DNA of 64,000 bases from Calothrix parasitica NIES-267 (GTDB lineage: Bacteria > Cyanobacteriota > Cyanobacteriia > Cyanobacteriales > Nostocaceae). A model generated the notes under the pieces. The model saw nothing but the letters and a program-made list of their open reading frames with translations, was not told the DNA's origin and ran no database searches. This document shows, one piece after another, positions 10,132 to 20,403 of the stretch. Positions within the stretch are counted from its first letter, which is position 1. Each line of letters opens with the position of its first letter. The stretch is from contig NZ_AP018227.1 in NCBI RefSeq assembly GCF_002368095.1, forward strand, positions 5,906,123-5,970,122. Reading direction: 5' to 3'. Both the position numbers and the translations under genes were made by a program.

Positions 10132-12231
10132 ATGGTCAAAAATTTTACTTTCAATCAAAGCAAAAACCGCATTGCGATCGGTCGTAAAAATAATATTTTT
10201 GTCAAGGTAATGACCTTACCAACCCTGGCAATAATTCTCAATTTGACTGCGACTTCTATTACTAGAGCAAAGCCAACTCCTCCAGAAGTTCCCAAGATGG
10301 CACAGGTAAATCAACCATCATTGGTATCTACTTCAAAAACATTATCTCGGGGAAATCAAATATCCCTAAATGGTCGCACCTTGCCAGGAACTTGGGTGCA
10401 GCAAAAAAGTAAAAAAAATGCAGGTCGCTATGCAACTTATATAAGTGATGGGGCATTAAGACAGCTAATAGGCGTAGACTTATTAAGTAGTAATAGTCCG
10501 CAGCTACAACCAGTTCAGTGGTTTTCATCAAAGTCCAAACCACAAGTTTTAAACGGTTTCTTAGACCAAGGGTATCGTTACTTAGATATTACAAAATTTG
10601 CTCGTCAAGCAAAATGGAATTTAGAAACAAGAGGTAACACCCTAGTAATTTCTACACCCAAAGCTAAAGTAAAAACTATTAATCAAGATAAACCCTCATC
10701 TCAACAGCAACGATTAGTTATTAATTTAGACCGTCCAGCACCTTGGAAACTGACTGCTGGTTCCTTGATTAAAAAGCCAAAACCTCAGCCAAAACCCAAA
10801 CCTAAAGTTCCTCAAGTCCCTCAGACTTCATTTCCATCTGGAAATATTGTCATTAACACCGATACTCCCGCTCCAAAACCCAAACCAAAACCCAAACCAA
10901 CTCCCCCAGCAAGAGAGTGGATAATAACCATTGACGGAGTAGCAAATCAAGAATTAGTAAAACGTTTTACTCCTGCACCATCACCAGCAAAGCCCATAGC
11001 TTTAGACAATATTTTTAATAGAATACCGCTACCATTACCGCAAAAAGAAAAAGAAGAACCGCTAATTAAACAAGTTGAAGTAGTCAACAATCAAACAGTT
11101 GTTAAGTTAGTCGTTCCTTTTGGCTTAACTCCTCGTATCAGCACCTTACCTAACCCCCATCGCTTAGTTGTAGATGTTCGTCCCGATGCTTTAGTTGGAC
11201 GTTCAATAGATTGGGCACCCGGATTGCGCTGGCAGCAGCAGCTAGTATCCTTGGGTAGCGACCGCTTCCCAGTAGTATGGCTAGAAATAAACCCCAGAAC
11301 TTCCAAAGCAAAAATTAGACCAGTCGCTACCAACCAAGATAAACAAGAAGGAACCGCACCGCTAATTAAAACAGCGCGAAAATACTTAGCAGCAGCAGCA
11401 ATTAACGGTGGTTTCTTCAACCGAAAAAATCGTTTACCCTTGGGTGCAATTCGTCGAGACGGTAAATGGCTCTCCGGCCCAATTCTCAATCGAGGAGCAA
11501 TTGCTTGGAACGATTCGGGAAATTTCTACATGAATCGTCTTTCTTTACAAGAAAATTTAATAATTCCCAACAATCAAAATCTGCCAATTTCTCATTTAAA
11601 CAGTGGATACGTACAGCAAGGAATAGCTAGATACACTAACCTATGGGGAGAAACTTATACACCCCTTACCGACAAGGAAATTATTGTAGCCGTTCAAAAC
11701 AACAAAGTAATTCAACAATATGCAGGAGCTAAAGCAGGAGAAGGCTTTGCTCCCATTCCAAAAAATGGTTATCTCCTAGCTTTACGTGCTGGTGCCACAA
11801 ATAACGCCGCTAAATTACCAAATGGAACTCCCATACGTATCGTCAGTTCCGCAGTTTCCCCAGAATTCAATCGTTATCCCCACGTATTGGGAGCCGGACC
11901 CCTATTGTTAAAAGACAATCAAATCGTTCTCGATGCTCAAGCAGAAAAATTTAGTAAAGCCTTCGCCGACCAAAAAGCCATACGTAGCGCCATTTGCACC
12001 ACCTCAACCGGAAAACTGATAATTGCGGCCGTACACGACCGAGCCGGTGGGAAAGGGCCAAGCTTACCAGAACATGCCCAACTAATGCAGCAACTAGGAT
12101 GCGTCAATGCTCTTAACCTAGACGGTGGTAGTTCCACAAGCCTGTATTTAGGCGGACAACTGCTCGACCGCTCCCCTAATACCGCTGCCAGCGTTCATAA
12201 CGGAATTGGGATTTTCTTGCCGCGTCCGTGA
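10132..12231 (+). CDS. AMIN-like domain plus phosphodiester glycosidase (NAGPA-type) exported protein
   Basis: The 699-residue protein has a hydrophobic segment near residues 25-43 (VMTLPTLAIILNLTATSI) compatible with export. Two proline-lysine hinge tracts lie near residues 213-227 and 247-260 (KPQPKPKPK, PKPKPKPKPTPP). A stretch resembling an AMIN domain follows (LTPRISTLPNPHRLVVDVRP, near 340). The C-terminal half is a phosphodiester glycosidase domain of the NAGPA/exopolysaccharide family (formerly DUF2233): AAAAINGGFFNRKNRLPLGA, then NLDGGSSTSLYLGG near residues 660-675. Such domains hydrolyse or rearrange sugar-1-phosphodiesters, and AMIN domains localise proteins to the periplasm or septum in cyanobacteria. 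An envelope role is therefore inferred; the substrate is unknown. The gene is monocistronic and followed by tandem repeats. Confidence 0.8.
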   Translation: MVKNFTFNQSKNRIAIGRKNNIFVKVMTLPTLAIILNLTATSITRAKPTPPEVPKMAQVNQPSLVSTSKTLSRGNQISLNGRTLPGTWVQQKSKKNAGRYATYISDGALRQLIGVDLLSSNSPQLQPVQWFSSKSKPQVLNGFLDQGYRYLDITKFARQAKWNLETRGNTLVISTPKAKVKTINQDKPSSQQQRLVINLDRPAPWKLTAGSLIKKPKPQPKPKPKVPQVPQTSFPSGNIVINTDTPAPKPKPKPKPTPPAREWIITIDGVANQELVKRFTPAPSPAKPIALDNIFNRIPLPLPQKEKEEPLIKQVEVVNNQTVVKLVVPFGLTPRISTLPNPHRLVVDVRPDALVGRSIDWAPGLRWQQQLVSLGSDRFPVVWLEINPRTSKAKIRPVATNQDKQEGTAPLIKTARKYLAAAAINGGFFNRKNRLPLGAIRRDGKWLSGPILNRGAIAWNDSGNFYMNRLSLQENLIIPNNQNLPISHLNSGYVQQGIARYTNLWGETYTPLTDKEIIVAVQNNKVIQQYAGAKAGEGFAPIPKNGYLLALRAGATNNAAKLPNGTPIRIVSSAVSPEFNRYPHVLGAGPLLLKDNQIVLDAQAEKFSKAFADQKAIRSAICTTSTGKLIIAAVHDRAGGKGPSLPEHAQLMQQLGCVNALNLDGGSSTSLYLGGQLLDRSPNTAASVHNGIGIFLPRP

Positions 12232-12682
12232 TTTGAGGATGGGGAGATAGGGAGATAGGGGGATGGGGGGACAAGGAGAGTGAGAGAGTGAGGGAATTAC
12301 TTCTTACTCATCACTAATTACCAATTACCAATCCCCAATCCCCTATGCCCAATTACCAATTACCAATTACCAATTACCAATTTTATTACTGAGTAATATA
12401 TAGTAATTTAATTAACTACCAATTTTACGTATTTGATAAGAATAAATTACTAGTATTTGAAGGCTTTTTAAAGCTTATAAAAAGCTAGCTTTATGATTGA
12501 TGAAGAATTGGTGTAAACATACGAGAATTGCCACCTGTTGATTACACCGTCACAGTCAGCTTTGGTATGTTTGGCTAAGGTGGACTCAATTGCAGACAAT
12601 TACGGTTGCAATATTACGCTACTTTTTTCCAACAATAGTAAAGAATACTAGCGGATTTTTTATGTCTTCAAACGAGGTAACT
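12232..12682. repeat. Intergenic region with GGGAGAT-type and CAATTAC tandem repeats
   Basis: Bases 12239-12270 are GGGGAGATAGG-like units. Bases 12316-12384 are a run of a 7-base unit CCAATTA interrupted by CCCCAATC variants. These are short tandemly repeated repetitive sequences (STRR) characteristic of Nostocales. The remaining approximately 200 bases to the cupin gene are unique and AT-rich, and presumably carry its promoter. Confidence 0.8.
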
Positions 12683-13102
12683 ATGGCTCAATTCCAAGAA
12701 ACAACAGAAGCGAACGCACTTACCCTACCCCCAGCAATTACTCCAGAAGGTGTTGCTGCAACTGAACTACGTCCTTGGGGTTCATTTACCATTTTGGAAG
12801 AAGCACGCGGTTATAAAATCAAGCGTATTGAAGTTAAGCCAGGTCATCGCTTGAGCTTACAAATGCACCATCACCGCAGCGAACACTGGATTGTCGTCTC
12901 TGGAACCGCTAAAGTTACTTGCGGGGAAGCAGAAATTACCTTAAGCAACAACCAGTCCACCTACGTCCCACAATGCACCGCTCACCGATTAGAAAACCCC
13001 GGTGTAATTCCTTTAGTTTTAATTGAAGTACAAAATGGGGAATATTTAGGAGAAGATGATATCGTTCGTTATCAAGACGACTACGCTCGCGCTGAAAAAT
13101 AA
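12683..13102 (+). CDS. Cupin-domain protein, mannose-6-phosphate isomerase type II C-terminal-like
   Basis: A single small cupin (139 residues from this start) with the sequence order of the isomerase half of bifunctional ManC/AlgA proteins: RPWGSFTILEE, YKIKRIEVKPGHRLSLQMHHHRSEHWIVVSGTAKV, STYVPQCTAHRLENPG, LIEVQNGEYLGEDDIVRYQDDYAR. The two His of MHHHRSEHW and the later His of TAHRLEN are the expected metal ligands. It probably interconverts fructose-6-phosphate and mannose-6-phosphate, feeding GDP-mannose for glycan synthesis, but stand-alone cupins of this type may act on other sugars. The frame is open upstream to 12590 with an in-frame ATG at 12662. I chose the ATG at 12683 because AACGAGGT lies at optimal distance before it. 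Confidence 0.8.
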   Translation: MAQFQETTEANALTLPPAITPEGVAATELRPWGSFTILEEARGYKIKRIEVKPGHRLSLQMHHHRSEHWIVVSGTAKVTCGEAEITLSNNQSTYVPQCTAHRLENPGVIPLVLIEVQNGEYLGEDDIVRYQDDYARAEK

Positions 13103-13220
13103 AATCAGGGATATATCAAAGTCATAACTTTCATTTAAAAAATATATTGTCTTCGCTTAACATCCGCACGGAAACTTTTTTACCTTTCTTGGTTCTAAAG
13201 CTTCCGTGCAGTACTTTTGT

Positions 13221-13343
13221 CAGTGAACAGTTATCAGTTATCAGTTATCAGTGAACAGTGAAAAAATTGACTCGAATCACTGTAAATTATTAATTACTAA
13301 CTCTCAACTCCTAACTCCTAACTCCTAACTCCTAACTCCTAAC
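13221..13343. repeat. Two STRR arrays abutting the start codon of the IscA-like gene
   Basis: Bases 13221-13260 are CAGTTAT units bounded by two copies of CAGTGAACAG. Bases 13296-13343 are CTAACTC units (CTAACTCCTAACTCCTAACT). The second array ends two bases before the ATG at 13346, leaving no normal ribosome-binding sequence. Confidence 0.9.
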
Positions 13344-13345
13344 CG

Positions 13346-13681
13346 ATGATTAAACTTTCTCAAGCAGCAGCTGTGGAGATACAGCGATTAAAATCGAAGC
13401 AAAAACAGCCCGACCTTTTGTTTCGATTAGCTGTGAAACCTGGTGGCTGTTCCGATTGGTTTTACGATATGTCTTTTGACCAAGAACAAGCATTAACAGA
13501 TTGCGATCGCGTTTTTACCTGTAAAGATATACAGGTAGTCCTAGATACCGAAACTCTAGAACATACCCAAGGTTTAACCATAGAATATTCCGAAGACCTC
13601 ATGGGTGGAGGCTTCCGCTTCTACAACCCCCAAGCGAACGCAGTTTGCGGCTGCGGCAATTCTTTTTCAGTGTTAGCTTAG
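13346..13681 (+). CDS. Iron-sulfur cluster assembly accessory protein (IscA/SufA/ErpA family)
   Basis: An A-type carrier that binds and transfers Fe-S clusters in the cytoplasm. The 111 residues match the family length. The three conserved cysteines are present: Cys35 in KPGGCSDWFY, and Cys101 and Cys103 in the terminal CGCGNSF. The pattern DLMGGGFRFYNPQANAVCGCG is typical of the family. It stands just upstream of the str operon with a separate promoter region between them. Which paralogue (IscA or SufA) cannot be decided. Its start codon directly follows an STRR array, so translation probably does not rely on a Shine-Dalgarno sequence. Confidence 0.9.
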   Translation: MIKLSQAAAVEIQRLKSKQKQPDLLFRLAVKPGGCSDWFYDMSFDQEQALTDCDRVFTCKDIQVVLDTETLEHTQGLTIEYSEDLMGGGFRFYNPQANAVCGCGNSFSVLA

Positions 13682-13828
13682 CGTCTCCCGGAGGGAGATA
13701 CAGTAATCAGTAATCAGTTGCAAAATCCTAACCTTTTATTCCCTCTACTCATTACTCACTACTCATTACTCCCCACTCCCATTCCCAAATTCATAAATCT
13801 AAAAAAATAATAAAAAAATTATCAAAAG

Positions 13829-13860
13829 TTGACATAATCTTTTCAAAAAAGAGATATAAT
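13829..13860 (+). promoter_or_regulatory. Candidate promoter of the str operon
   Basis: TTGACA at 13829-13834 and TATAAT at 13855-13860 are both perfect consensus hexamers. The 20-base spacing is longer than the usual 16-18, so one hexamer may be coincidental. They lie about 50 bases upstream of rpsL, after short tandem repeats of CTACTCATT type at about 13736-13790. Confidence 0.5.
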
Positions 13861-13909
13861 CAGGATTTGTTAAAACTTAGACAATCAGCAGCTTCACGTG
13901 CTGTAACTC

Positions 13910-14287
13910 ATGCCAACAATACAGCAATTAATTCGTAACGAGCGCTCCAAAGCGCGTCAGAAAACTAAGTCCCCGGCTCTGAAACAATGCCCTCAAAGAC
14001 GGGGCGTATGTACCAGGGTTTATACAACAACGCCTAAGAAACCTAATTCCGCTCTGAGAAAAGTGGCAAGGGTAAGACTGACTTCTGGATTTGAAGTCAC
14101 GGCTTACATTCCAGGAATTGGTCACAACTTGCAGGAACACTCTGTGGTGATGATTCGTGGCGGTAGGGTTAAGGATTTACCAGGTGTGAGATATCACATT
14201 ATTCGCGGAACTCTAGATACCGCTGGAGTTAAAGACCGCAAGCAAGGTCGTTCAAAGTACGGAACCAAACGTCCGAAGGAATCGTAA
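13910..14287 (+). CDS. rpsL: Small ribosomal subunit protein S12
   Basis: A decoding-centre protein of the 30S subunit. The 125 residues begin [20 protein letters not shown] and contain the invariant [15 protein letters not shown] and [30 protein letters not shown] loops, where streptomycin-resistance changes map in other bacteria. The Lys in TPKKPNSA and in RVKDLPG is wild type. It is the first gene of the str operon, followed after an exceptionally long 651-base gap by rpsG. A small hairpin-like GCAGCTTCACGTGCTG lies directly before the start codon and could influence translation. Confidence 0.98.
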   Translation: MPTIQQLIRNERSKARQKTKSPALKQCPQRRGVCTRVYTTTPKKPNSALRKVARVRLTSGFEVTAYIPGIGHNLQEHSVVMIRGGRVKDLPGVRYHIIRGTLDTAGVKDRKQGRSKYGTKRPKES

Positions 14288-14938
14288 TTGGGATTGTAGT
14301 TTGTCGGGTTGTTTTTTTAATTCAACTGCAAGCGGTTGAAGTTAATAGTTCAAGTTCTTAGAGTCTAATGCTACTCAGAGCAAGGACAATATTTTTATTG
14401 TTTTTCATTCTGAAGGAGTTGTTAGCCTAATTAAGCCAATTCTGGTCTGCGAATCAAAGTGTAGAAGCTTGAATGCTAGCAATAAAAACAACTACATCCC
14501 AAAAGGATTGCCGTAGTTCTGTATTACAATTGTATTACGTTGTGGAAATGCCATATAGCTATCAAAAGTTTTGGATTTCCATTTAAACATCAATGTATAA
14601 ATGATGGCGCTTTGCGGAAGGTAGTGGAAGTAGTTTTTCTACTATTCAAGGCGTTATTTGTATACTGATAAAGTTGAGAGATTGTCCACAGCAACTGAAA
14701 TTTTTGAGCTGTTAGTTCGGGTAGTATAGATTCCGATAGTGAACCTTGTTCGCTTAAAATCTGAATCGCGAGCAGTATTCTTAGCTAATTGTGACCGTAA
14801 GGGCACATCCGCTTTCCGAGTTGCAATGTAAGACGGAAGTTCCCAGGTCATAAGTAAAGTAAGAAAATTCATACTATACAATCCCCGGAAGTATCAAAGC
14901 ATTTGTGTGTAGTTGCTATATTGAATTAAAGGTTAAGT
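14288..14938 (+). other. Unusually long rpsL-rpsG spacer
   Basis: A spacer of 651 bases inside a ribosomal-protein operon, where a gap of roughly 100 bases is usual. No convincing coding frame is found. A T-run at 14311-14320 follows rpsL but has no strong stem. The 3' part (about 14760-14850) contains unique mixed-composition sequence unlike the AT-rich spacers nearby. It could hold a second promoter, a ribosomal-protein S7 binding leader or a small RNA; the sequence alone does not decide. Confidence 0.5.
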
Positions 14939-15409
14939 ATGTCCCGTCGTGGTGTAATTCAAAGGCGTGCAGTTCCGCCTGACTCAGTTTATAACAGTCG
15001 CTTGATAAGTATGACAATCAGGCGAATCATGCGTCACGGTAAGAAATCTCTTGCTGCACGGATTGTTTATGACGCAATGAAAATCATTGAAGAAAGAACT
15101 GGTGGAGACCCAACAGAAGTATTTGAAAGAGCAATACGTAATTTGACTCCATTGGTAGAAGTGAAAGCCCGAAGAGTTGGTGGAGCTACTTACCAAGTAC
15201 CGATGGAAGTACGTTCGGAAAGAGGAACAACTCTAGCACTACGCTGGTTAGTGCAGTATTCTCGTCAGCGTCCCGGTCGGACAATGGCTAGTAAATTGGC
15301 AAACGAATTGATGGATGCTTCTAACGAAACTGGAAGCGCAATTCGTAAGCGAGAAGAAACACACCGAATGGCAGAAGCGAATAAAGCCTTTGCACATTAT
15401 CGTTATTAA
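14939..15409 (+). CDS. rpsG: Small ribosomal subunit protein S7
   Basis: A primary 16S rRNA-binding protein that nucleates assembly of the 30S head. The 156-residue length is standard. Family signatures are [43 protein letters not shown] and [32 protein letters not shown] precedes the ATG. Together with rpsL, fusA and tuf it forms the conserved str order. In other bacteria S7 represses its own operon by binding upstream of rpsG; the long spacer here is a candidate site, by inference only. Confidence 0.98.
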   Translation: MSRRGVIQRRAVPPDSVYNSRLISMTIRRIMRHGKKSLAARIVYDAMKIIEERTGGDPTEVFERAIRNLTPLVEVKARRVGGATYQVPMEVRSERGTTLALRWLVQYSRQRPGRTMASKLANELMDASNETGSAIRKREETHRMAEANKAFAHYRY

Positions 15410-15501
15410 CTTGAACGCGGTTTTGGGTTCATCAGTATAGAAACGATTAGCAGAGTGTAATATACAAGATATCTGTACGGCGAAGGCCATAGGAGGCAGT
15501 T

Positions 15502-17586
15502 GTGGCACGTAACAACCCGCTAGACAAAGTTCGCAATATGGGCATTGCGGCGCATATTGATGCGGGAAAAACTACAACAACAGAAAGAATACTGTTTTAC
15601 TCCGGCATCATTCACAAAATAGGTGAAGTTCACGAGGGAACGGCTGTCACCGACTGGATGGCACAAGAACGGGAGCGGGGTATTACTATCACTGCTGCTG
15701 CGATTAGTACCAGTTGGAAAGACCATCAAATTAACATTATCGATACCCCCGGTCATGTGGACTTCACTATTGAAGTTGAACGTTCTATGCGGGTATTGGA
15801 TGGTGTAATTACGGTTTTATGTTCTGTGGGCGGCGTGCAGCCTCAGACAGAGACAGTTTGGCGACAAGCAGACCGTTATAAGGTGCCAAGAATCATCTTT
15901 GTTAATAAGATGGACCGGACTGGCGCAAACTTTTATAAGGTTTACGAACAAGTACGCGACCGGCTGCGAGCTAATGCTATTCCCATTCAATTGCCTATCG
16001 GTAGCGAAAGCGAATTTAGTGGCATTATTGATTTGGTGAAAATGCGTGCCTTTATTTACAACAATGACCAAGGCACGGATATTGAAGAGCAGGATATACC
16101 GAGCGAAATGCTCGAACTAGCTCAAGAATATCGCACCAAGCTGATTGAAGCGGTAGCGGAAACCTCGGATGACTTGATGACTAAGTACTTCGAGGGCGAA
16201 GAGCTTACCCAAGAGGAAGTTCGCCTTGCTTTACGGTCTGGTACAATCGCCGGAACAATGGTGCCGATGCTTTGCGGCTCAGCATTCAAAAATAAAGGCG
16301 TACAGCTATTACTCGATGGGGTGGTAGATTATTTGCCATCTCCATTGGAAGTACCTCCAATTCAAGGTACTTTACCTAGTGGTGAAACCGTAGAAAGACC
16401 TGCTGACGATGAAGCTCCTCTAGCGGCTTTAGCTTTTAAAGTCATGGCTGACCCCTATGGTCGTTTGACATTTGTCCGCGTTTATTCTGGCGTGCTGAAG
16501 AAAGGCAGTTACGTCTACAACTCTACCAAAGGGAAAAAAGAACGAATTTCCCGGTTGGTGGTGATGAAAGCAGATGACCGACAAGATGTCGAACAACTAG
16601 CTGCGGGAGACTTAGGAGCTACTGTAGGCTTGAAAGACACCTTAACGGGCGATACGCTTTGCGAACAAGATTCTCCGGTTATATTGGAATCGCTTTATAT
16701 TCCAGAACCAGTAATATCTGTTGCGGTTGAACCCAAAACCAAAGCGGACATGGAGAAATTGGGTAAAGCATTACAGTCACTTTCGGAAGAAGACCCAACC
16801 TTCCGAGTTAGCGTTAACCCAGAAACCAATCAAACAGTGATTGCGGGAATGGGAGAATTGCACCTAGAAATTCTAGTAGATAGAATGCTGCGAGAATTCA
16901 AGGTAGAAGCTAACGTTGGTGCCCCACAAGTTGCCTATCGCGAAACAATCCGCAAGCAAGTCAACAGAATTGAAGGTAAATTCATCCGTCAGAGCGGTGG
17001 TAAAGGTCAATACGGTCACGTAGTTGTTAACTTGGAACCTGGTGACCAGGGAAGCGGTTTTGAATTCGTCTCCAAAATCGTCGGTGGTACGATACCGAAA
17101 GAGTATATCGGTCCCGTCGAGCAAGGAATGAAAGAAACCAGCGAATCCGGTATTATAGCTGGGTATCCATTAATTGATGTTAAAGCAACATTAGTCGATG
17201 GGTCTTATCATGATGTAGACTCTTCGGAAATGGCTTTCAAAATTGCCGGTTCAATGGCGATGAAAGAAGCGGTGATGAAAGCTTCACCAGTTCTGTTAGA
17301 GCCATTGATGAAAGTTGAGGTAGAAGTACCCGAAGAATTCCTAGGGGATGTCATTGGAGACCTTAACTCTCGTCGCGGTCAAATTGAAGGCACGGGGTCC
17401 GAAGATGGCTTAGCCAAGGTAACTTCTAAAGTGCCATTGGCAGCAATGTTTGGTTACGCAACTGACATTCGGTCAAAAACCCAAGGTCGGGGTATTTTCT
17501 CGATGCAGTTTAGTAATTACGAAGAGGTGCCTCGCAACGTGGCTGAGGCAATTATCGCTAAAAACAAGGGAACGCATAGTTATTAA
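15502..17586 (+). CDS. fusA: Elongation factor G
   Basis: The GTPase that drives ribosomal translocation. The 694-residue protein has the P-loop [12 protein letters not shown] at residues 17-28, RGITITAAA (switch I), DTPGHVDFT (G3), NKMDRTGAN (G4), and domains II-V ending [22 protein letters not shown]. It starts with GTG at 15502, supported by AGGAGG at 15491-15496. It lies 92 bases after rpsG and 15 bases before tuf, so the two elongation factors are surely cotranscribed. Confidence 0.98.
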   Translation: MARNNPLDKVRNMGIAAHIDAGKTTTTERILFYSGIIHKIGEVHEGTAVTDWMAQERERGITITAAAISTSWKDHQINIIDTPGHVDFTIEVERSMRVLDGVITVLCSVGGVQPQTETVWRQADRYKVPRIIFVNKMDRTGANFYKVYEQVRDRLRANAIPIQLPIGSESEFSGIIDLVKMRAFIYNNDQGTDIEEQDIPSEMLELAQEYRTKLIEAVAETSDDLMTKYFEGEELTQEEVRLALRSGTIAGTMVPMLCGSAFKNKGVQLLLDGVVDYLPSPLEVPPIQGTLPSGETVERPADDEAPLAALAFKVMADPYGRLTFVRVYSGVLKKGSYVYNSTKGKKERISRLVVMKADDRQDVEQLAAGDLGATVGLKDTLTGDTLCEQDSPVILESLYIPEPVISVAVEPKTKADMEKLGKALQSLSEEDPTFRVSVNPETNQTVIAGMGELHLEILVDRMLREFKVEANVGAPQVAYRETIRKQVNRIEGKFIRQSGGKGQYGHVVVNLEPGDQGSGFEFVSKIVGGTIPKEYIGPVEQGMKETSESGIIAGYPLIDVKATLVDGSYHDVDSSEMAFKIAGSMAMKEAVMKASPVLLEPLMKVEVEVPEEFLGDVIGDLNSRRGQIEGTGSEDGLAKVTSKVPLAAMFGYATDIRSKTQGRGIFSMQFSNYEEVPRNVAEAIIAKNKGTHSY

Positions 17587-17601
17587 AGGAAACGAGGATA
17601 A

Positions 17602-18831
17602 ATGGCACGCGAAAAATTTGAAAGAAATAAACCACACGTTAATATCGGTACTATTGGCCACGTTGACCACGGTAAAACCACGTTGACAGCAGCCATCACC
17701 ATGACTTTATCCGCATTGGGTCAGTCAGCACAGAAGAAGTACGACGATATCGACAACGCTCCAGAAGAAAAAGCGCGGGGTATTACCATCAATACTTCCC
17801 ACGTGGAATATGAAACCGATGGTCGTCACTACGCTCACGTAGACTGTCCCGGACACGCTGACTATGTGAAAAACATGATCACTGGTGCAGCGCAAATGGA
17901 CGGTGCAATTCTTGTAGTGTCTGCTGCTGATGGCCCCATGCCTCAAACCCGCGAACACATCCTGTTAGCGAAGCAGGTTGGTGTACCTAGCCTCGTGGTC
18001 TTCTTGAACAAGCAAGACATGGTGGATGATGATGAATTATTGGAGTTGGTGGAATTGGAAGTCCGCGAACTTCTTAGCGACTACGATTTCCCCGGTGACG
18101 ATATTCCCGTAGTTTCAGGCTCTGGTTTGCAAGCGTTGGAAAAAATGATTGCTAACCCCACCATGAAAAAAGGTGAAGACGAGTGGGTAGATAAAATCTA
18201 CGATTTGATGGAACAAGTAGACGCTTTCATTCCTACTCCCGAACGTGCTGTAGACAAGCCTTTCTTGATGGCTGTGGAAGACGTATTCTCCATTACAGGT
18301 CGTGGTACCGTAGCAACCGGTAGAATCGAACGCGGAAAAGTTAAAGTTGGTGACCAAGTTGAATTGGTTGGTATCAGAGATACTCGCCCCACCACCGTAA
18401 CTGGTATCGAGATGTTCAAGAAGAGTCTCGATGAAGGTATGGCTGGAGACAACGCTGGAATCCTGCTACGTGGTATGCAGAAAGATGATATCGAGCGCGG
18501 CATGGTAATTGCAAAGCCCGGTAGCATTACTCCTCATACCGAATTTGAAGGCGAAGTATATGTTTTAACTGAGAAAGAAGGTGGTCGTAAAACCCCATTT
18601 TTCTCCGGTTATCGTCCTCAATTTTACGTGCGTACCACTGACGTAACAGGTACAATTCAGTCCTTTACTGCTGATGATGGTAGTGCTGCGGAAATGGTCA
18701 TGCCAGGAGACCGCATCAAGATGAACGTACAACTTATCAGCCCAATTGCGATTGAACAAGGAATGCGCTTCGCAATTCGTGAAGGTGGTCGTACCATCGG
18801 TGCTGGCGTAGTTTCTAAAATCGTCAAGTAG
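17602..18831 (+). CDS. tuf: Elongation factor Tu
   Basis: Delivers aminoacyl-tRNA to the ribosome as a GTP complex. The 409 residues include [34 protein letters not shown] and the usual cyanobacterial insert near residue 185 ([15 protein letters not shown]). The start codon follows AAAGGAAACGAGGATAA. It is the fourth gene of the str operon; a strong hairpin follows at 18859. Confidence 0.98.
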   Translation: MAREKFERNKPHVNIGTIGHVDHGKTTLTAAITMTLSALGQSAQKKYDDIDNAPEEKARGITINTSHVEYETDGRHYAHVDCPGHADYVKNMITGAAQMDGAILVVSAADGPMPQTREHILLAKQVGVPSLVVFLNKQDMVDDDELLELVELEVRELLSDYDFPGDDIPVVSGSGLQALEKMIANPTMKKGEDEWVDKIYDLMEQVDAFIPTPERAVDKPFLMAVEDVFSITGRGTVATGRIERGKVKVGDQVELVGIRDTRPTTVTGIEMFKKSLDEGMAGDNAGILLRGMQKDDIERGMVIAKPGSITPHTEFEGEVYVLTEKEGGRKTPFFSGYRPQFYVRTTDVTGTIQSFTADDGSAAEMVMPGDRIKMNVQLISPIAIEQGMRFAIREGGRTIGAGVVSKIVK

Positions 18832-18858
18832 TTCTAGGCAGGCTTTAACTAGAATACG

Positions 18859-18889
18859 AGCAGAGATGGTAAAATACATCTCTGCTTTT
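18859..18889 (+). terminator. Intrinsic terminator after tuf
   Basis: A perfect 10-base-pair stem AGCAGAGATG/CATCTCTGCT with an 8-base loop GTAAAATA, immediately followed by TTTTA. It lies 28 bases after the tuf stop. Because rpsJ follows only 140 bases later, the hairpin may act as an attenuator or separate rpsJ into its own transcript. Confidence 0.8.
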
Positions 18890-19032
18890 AACTGTCTTTG
18901 GTTGGAAACATAAACGGTTCTTCACTATCAAAACCCTACGGGTTAATGTTTGGTTTTGAGTGGTTTTGACCGATTAATAAAAATTTCCATTCCCCCCTCG
19001 TAAAAACAATCAGAACCAGGAAAACTGAACAA

Positions 19033-19350
19033 ATGGCTACTTTACAGCAGCAGAAAATTAGAATTCGTTTGAAAGCTTTTGACCGTCGCTTGCTCGATAC
19101 ATCTTGCGAAAAAATTGTTGATACTGCTAACCGTACTAACGCAACAGCGATTGGTCCGATTCCTTTACCTACAAAACGCCGTATTTACTGCGTACTTCGT
19201 TCTCCTCACGTAGATAAGGATTCACGAGAACATTTTGAAACCCGTACTCACAGACGTATTATCGATATTTATCAGCCTTCCTCGAAAACCATTGATGCTT
19301 TGATGAAACTTGATTTACCATCTGGTGTGGACATTGAAGTTAAACTGTAA
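19033..19350 (+). CDS. rpsJ: Small ribosomal subunit protein S10
   Basis: A 30S ribosomal protein (NusE in antitermination). The 105 residues show [56 protein letters not shown] and a terminal [11 protein letters not shown]. The ATG follows CCAGGAAAACTGAACAA. In cyanobacteria rpsJ is commonly the last gene of the str cluster, as here. It is bounded by terminators at 18859 and 19457. Confidence 0.98.
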   Translation: MATLQQQKIRIRLKAFDRRLLDTSCEKIVDTANRTNATAIGPIPLPTKRRIYCVLRSPHVDKDSREHFETRTHRRIIDIYQPSSKTIDALMKLDLPSGVDIEVKL

Positions 19351-19456
19351 TTATTAATTGAGGATTAATTGTCGTTTTTTGATAAATATAAAATTTGAAA
19401 ACAACAATTGATAATTCCTGTTAAAAGATATTTATGTGTTAATAAACACTTCACGA

Positions 19457-19485
19457 CCCTTAGAAATTTTTCTAAGGGCTTTTTA
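19457..19485 (+). terminator. Intrinsic terminator of the str operon
   Basis: Stem CCCTTAGAAA/TTTCTAAGGG with a two-base loop, followed by CTTTTTAG. It lies about 105 bases after the rpsJ stop. The rest of the gap to 19752 contains no gene; it carries the promoter of the next gene without a clear consensus. Confidence 0.85.
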
Positions 19486-19752
19486 GTCGCCTGAAAACGA
19501 CTTTAGGATAAAATATAAAGAATATACGGATTTTTTCAAAAATACAGGATTTACGCGAAGCAAAATTTTTATTGCCATTAGAAAACCCTACATAGCCCAT
19601 CATAGGCTTGTATAAGGAAGCAATACCAGCCGGACTGAGAAATTACGCTATTGCTTTTGATGACATAATTATATTAATGACCGTCTAAATCTCGACAAGA
19701 AATACTTTTATAAGTAGTACAGATAGTAGTACAGCTATATATTGCGGTAAAT

Positions 19753-20403
19753 ATGACATCCTCTTCTAGAATTGCAGTTCGCGAAATACCTTTGTTCCCT
19801 TTACCGGATGTGGTTCTGTTTCCTACCAGACCCTTACCCCTGCATATTTTTGAATTTCGCTACCGAATTATGATGAATACCATTCTCGATAGCGACCGCA
19901 GGTTCGGGGTATTAATGGTTGACCCAGCCAAAGGTACTGTTGCGAATGTTGGTTGTTGTGCGGAAATTATTCATCATCAACGCTTGAAAGATGACCGAAT
20001 GAAAATGCTTACTTTAGGACAGCAAAGATTTCGTGTTTTAGAGTACGTTCGTGAAAAACCTTATTTTGTTGGGTTAGTCGAGTGGATTGATGACGAAGAA
20101 CCTACTAAGGATTTACGACATGAAGCATCTGAGGTCGAACAGCTATTGCGTGATGTTGTCCGGTTGAGCGCTAAATTGACCGAGCAAAACATTGAACTTC
20201 CCCAGGATTTACCAGCGCTACCTAAAGAATTATCTTATTGGGTAGCGAGCAACCTCTACCGTGTAGCTCCAGAGCAACAGTCATTATTAGAAATGCAAAA
20301 TACGGCCGCTCGTTTAGAACGGGAAATGGAAATTTTAACTTCAACTCGCAATCATTTAGCCGCTCGCACTGTTCTAAAAGATACGTTAAATCAAAAGTCT
20401 TAA
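19753..20403 (+). CDS. LON peptidase substrate-binding (LonB-type N-terminal) domain protein
   Basis: The 216-residue stand-alone protein matches the N-terminal substrate-binding domain of Lon: REIPLFPLPDVVLFPTRPLPLHIFEFRYRIMMN, RRFGVLMVDP, GCCAEIIHHQRLKDDRMKMLTLGQQRFRVLE, YWVASNLYRVAPEQQSLLEM. No AAA or protease domain follows, so it is not a protease by itself. Such single-domain proteins are widespread in cyanobacteria next to the str cluster and may act as adaptors or chaperone-like proteins; the role is unproven. The stop is followed by GGGGAATGGGGAGTAGGG repeat-like sequence. Confidence 0.88.
   Translation: MTSSSRIAVREIPLFPLPDVVLFPTRPLPLHIFEFRYRIMMNTILDSDRRFGVLMVDPAKGTVANVGCCAEIIHHQRLKDDRMKMLTLGQQRFRVLEYVREKPYFVGLVEWIDDEEPTKDLRHEASEVEQLLRDVVRLSAKLTEQNIELPQDLPALPKELSYWVASNLYRVAPEQQSLLEMQNTAARLEREMEILTSTRNHLAARTVLKDTLNQKS

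Noticed and set aside
12316-13343. Repeat tracts as a CRISPR array
   Set aside because: Units are 7 bases with no spacers, which is the STRR pattern; no cas genes are in the window.
14654-14881. 75-codon minus-strand frame within the rpsL-rpsG spacer
   Set aside because: Opposite to the operon direction, no ribosome-binding site, and composition not protein-like; kept as spacer.
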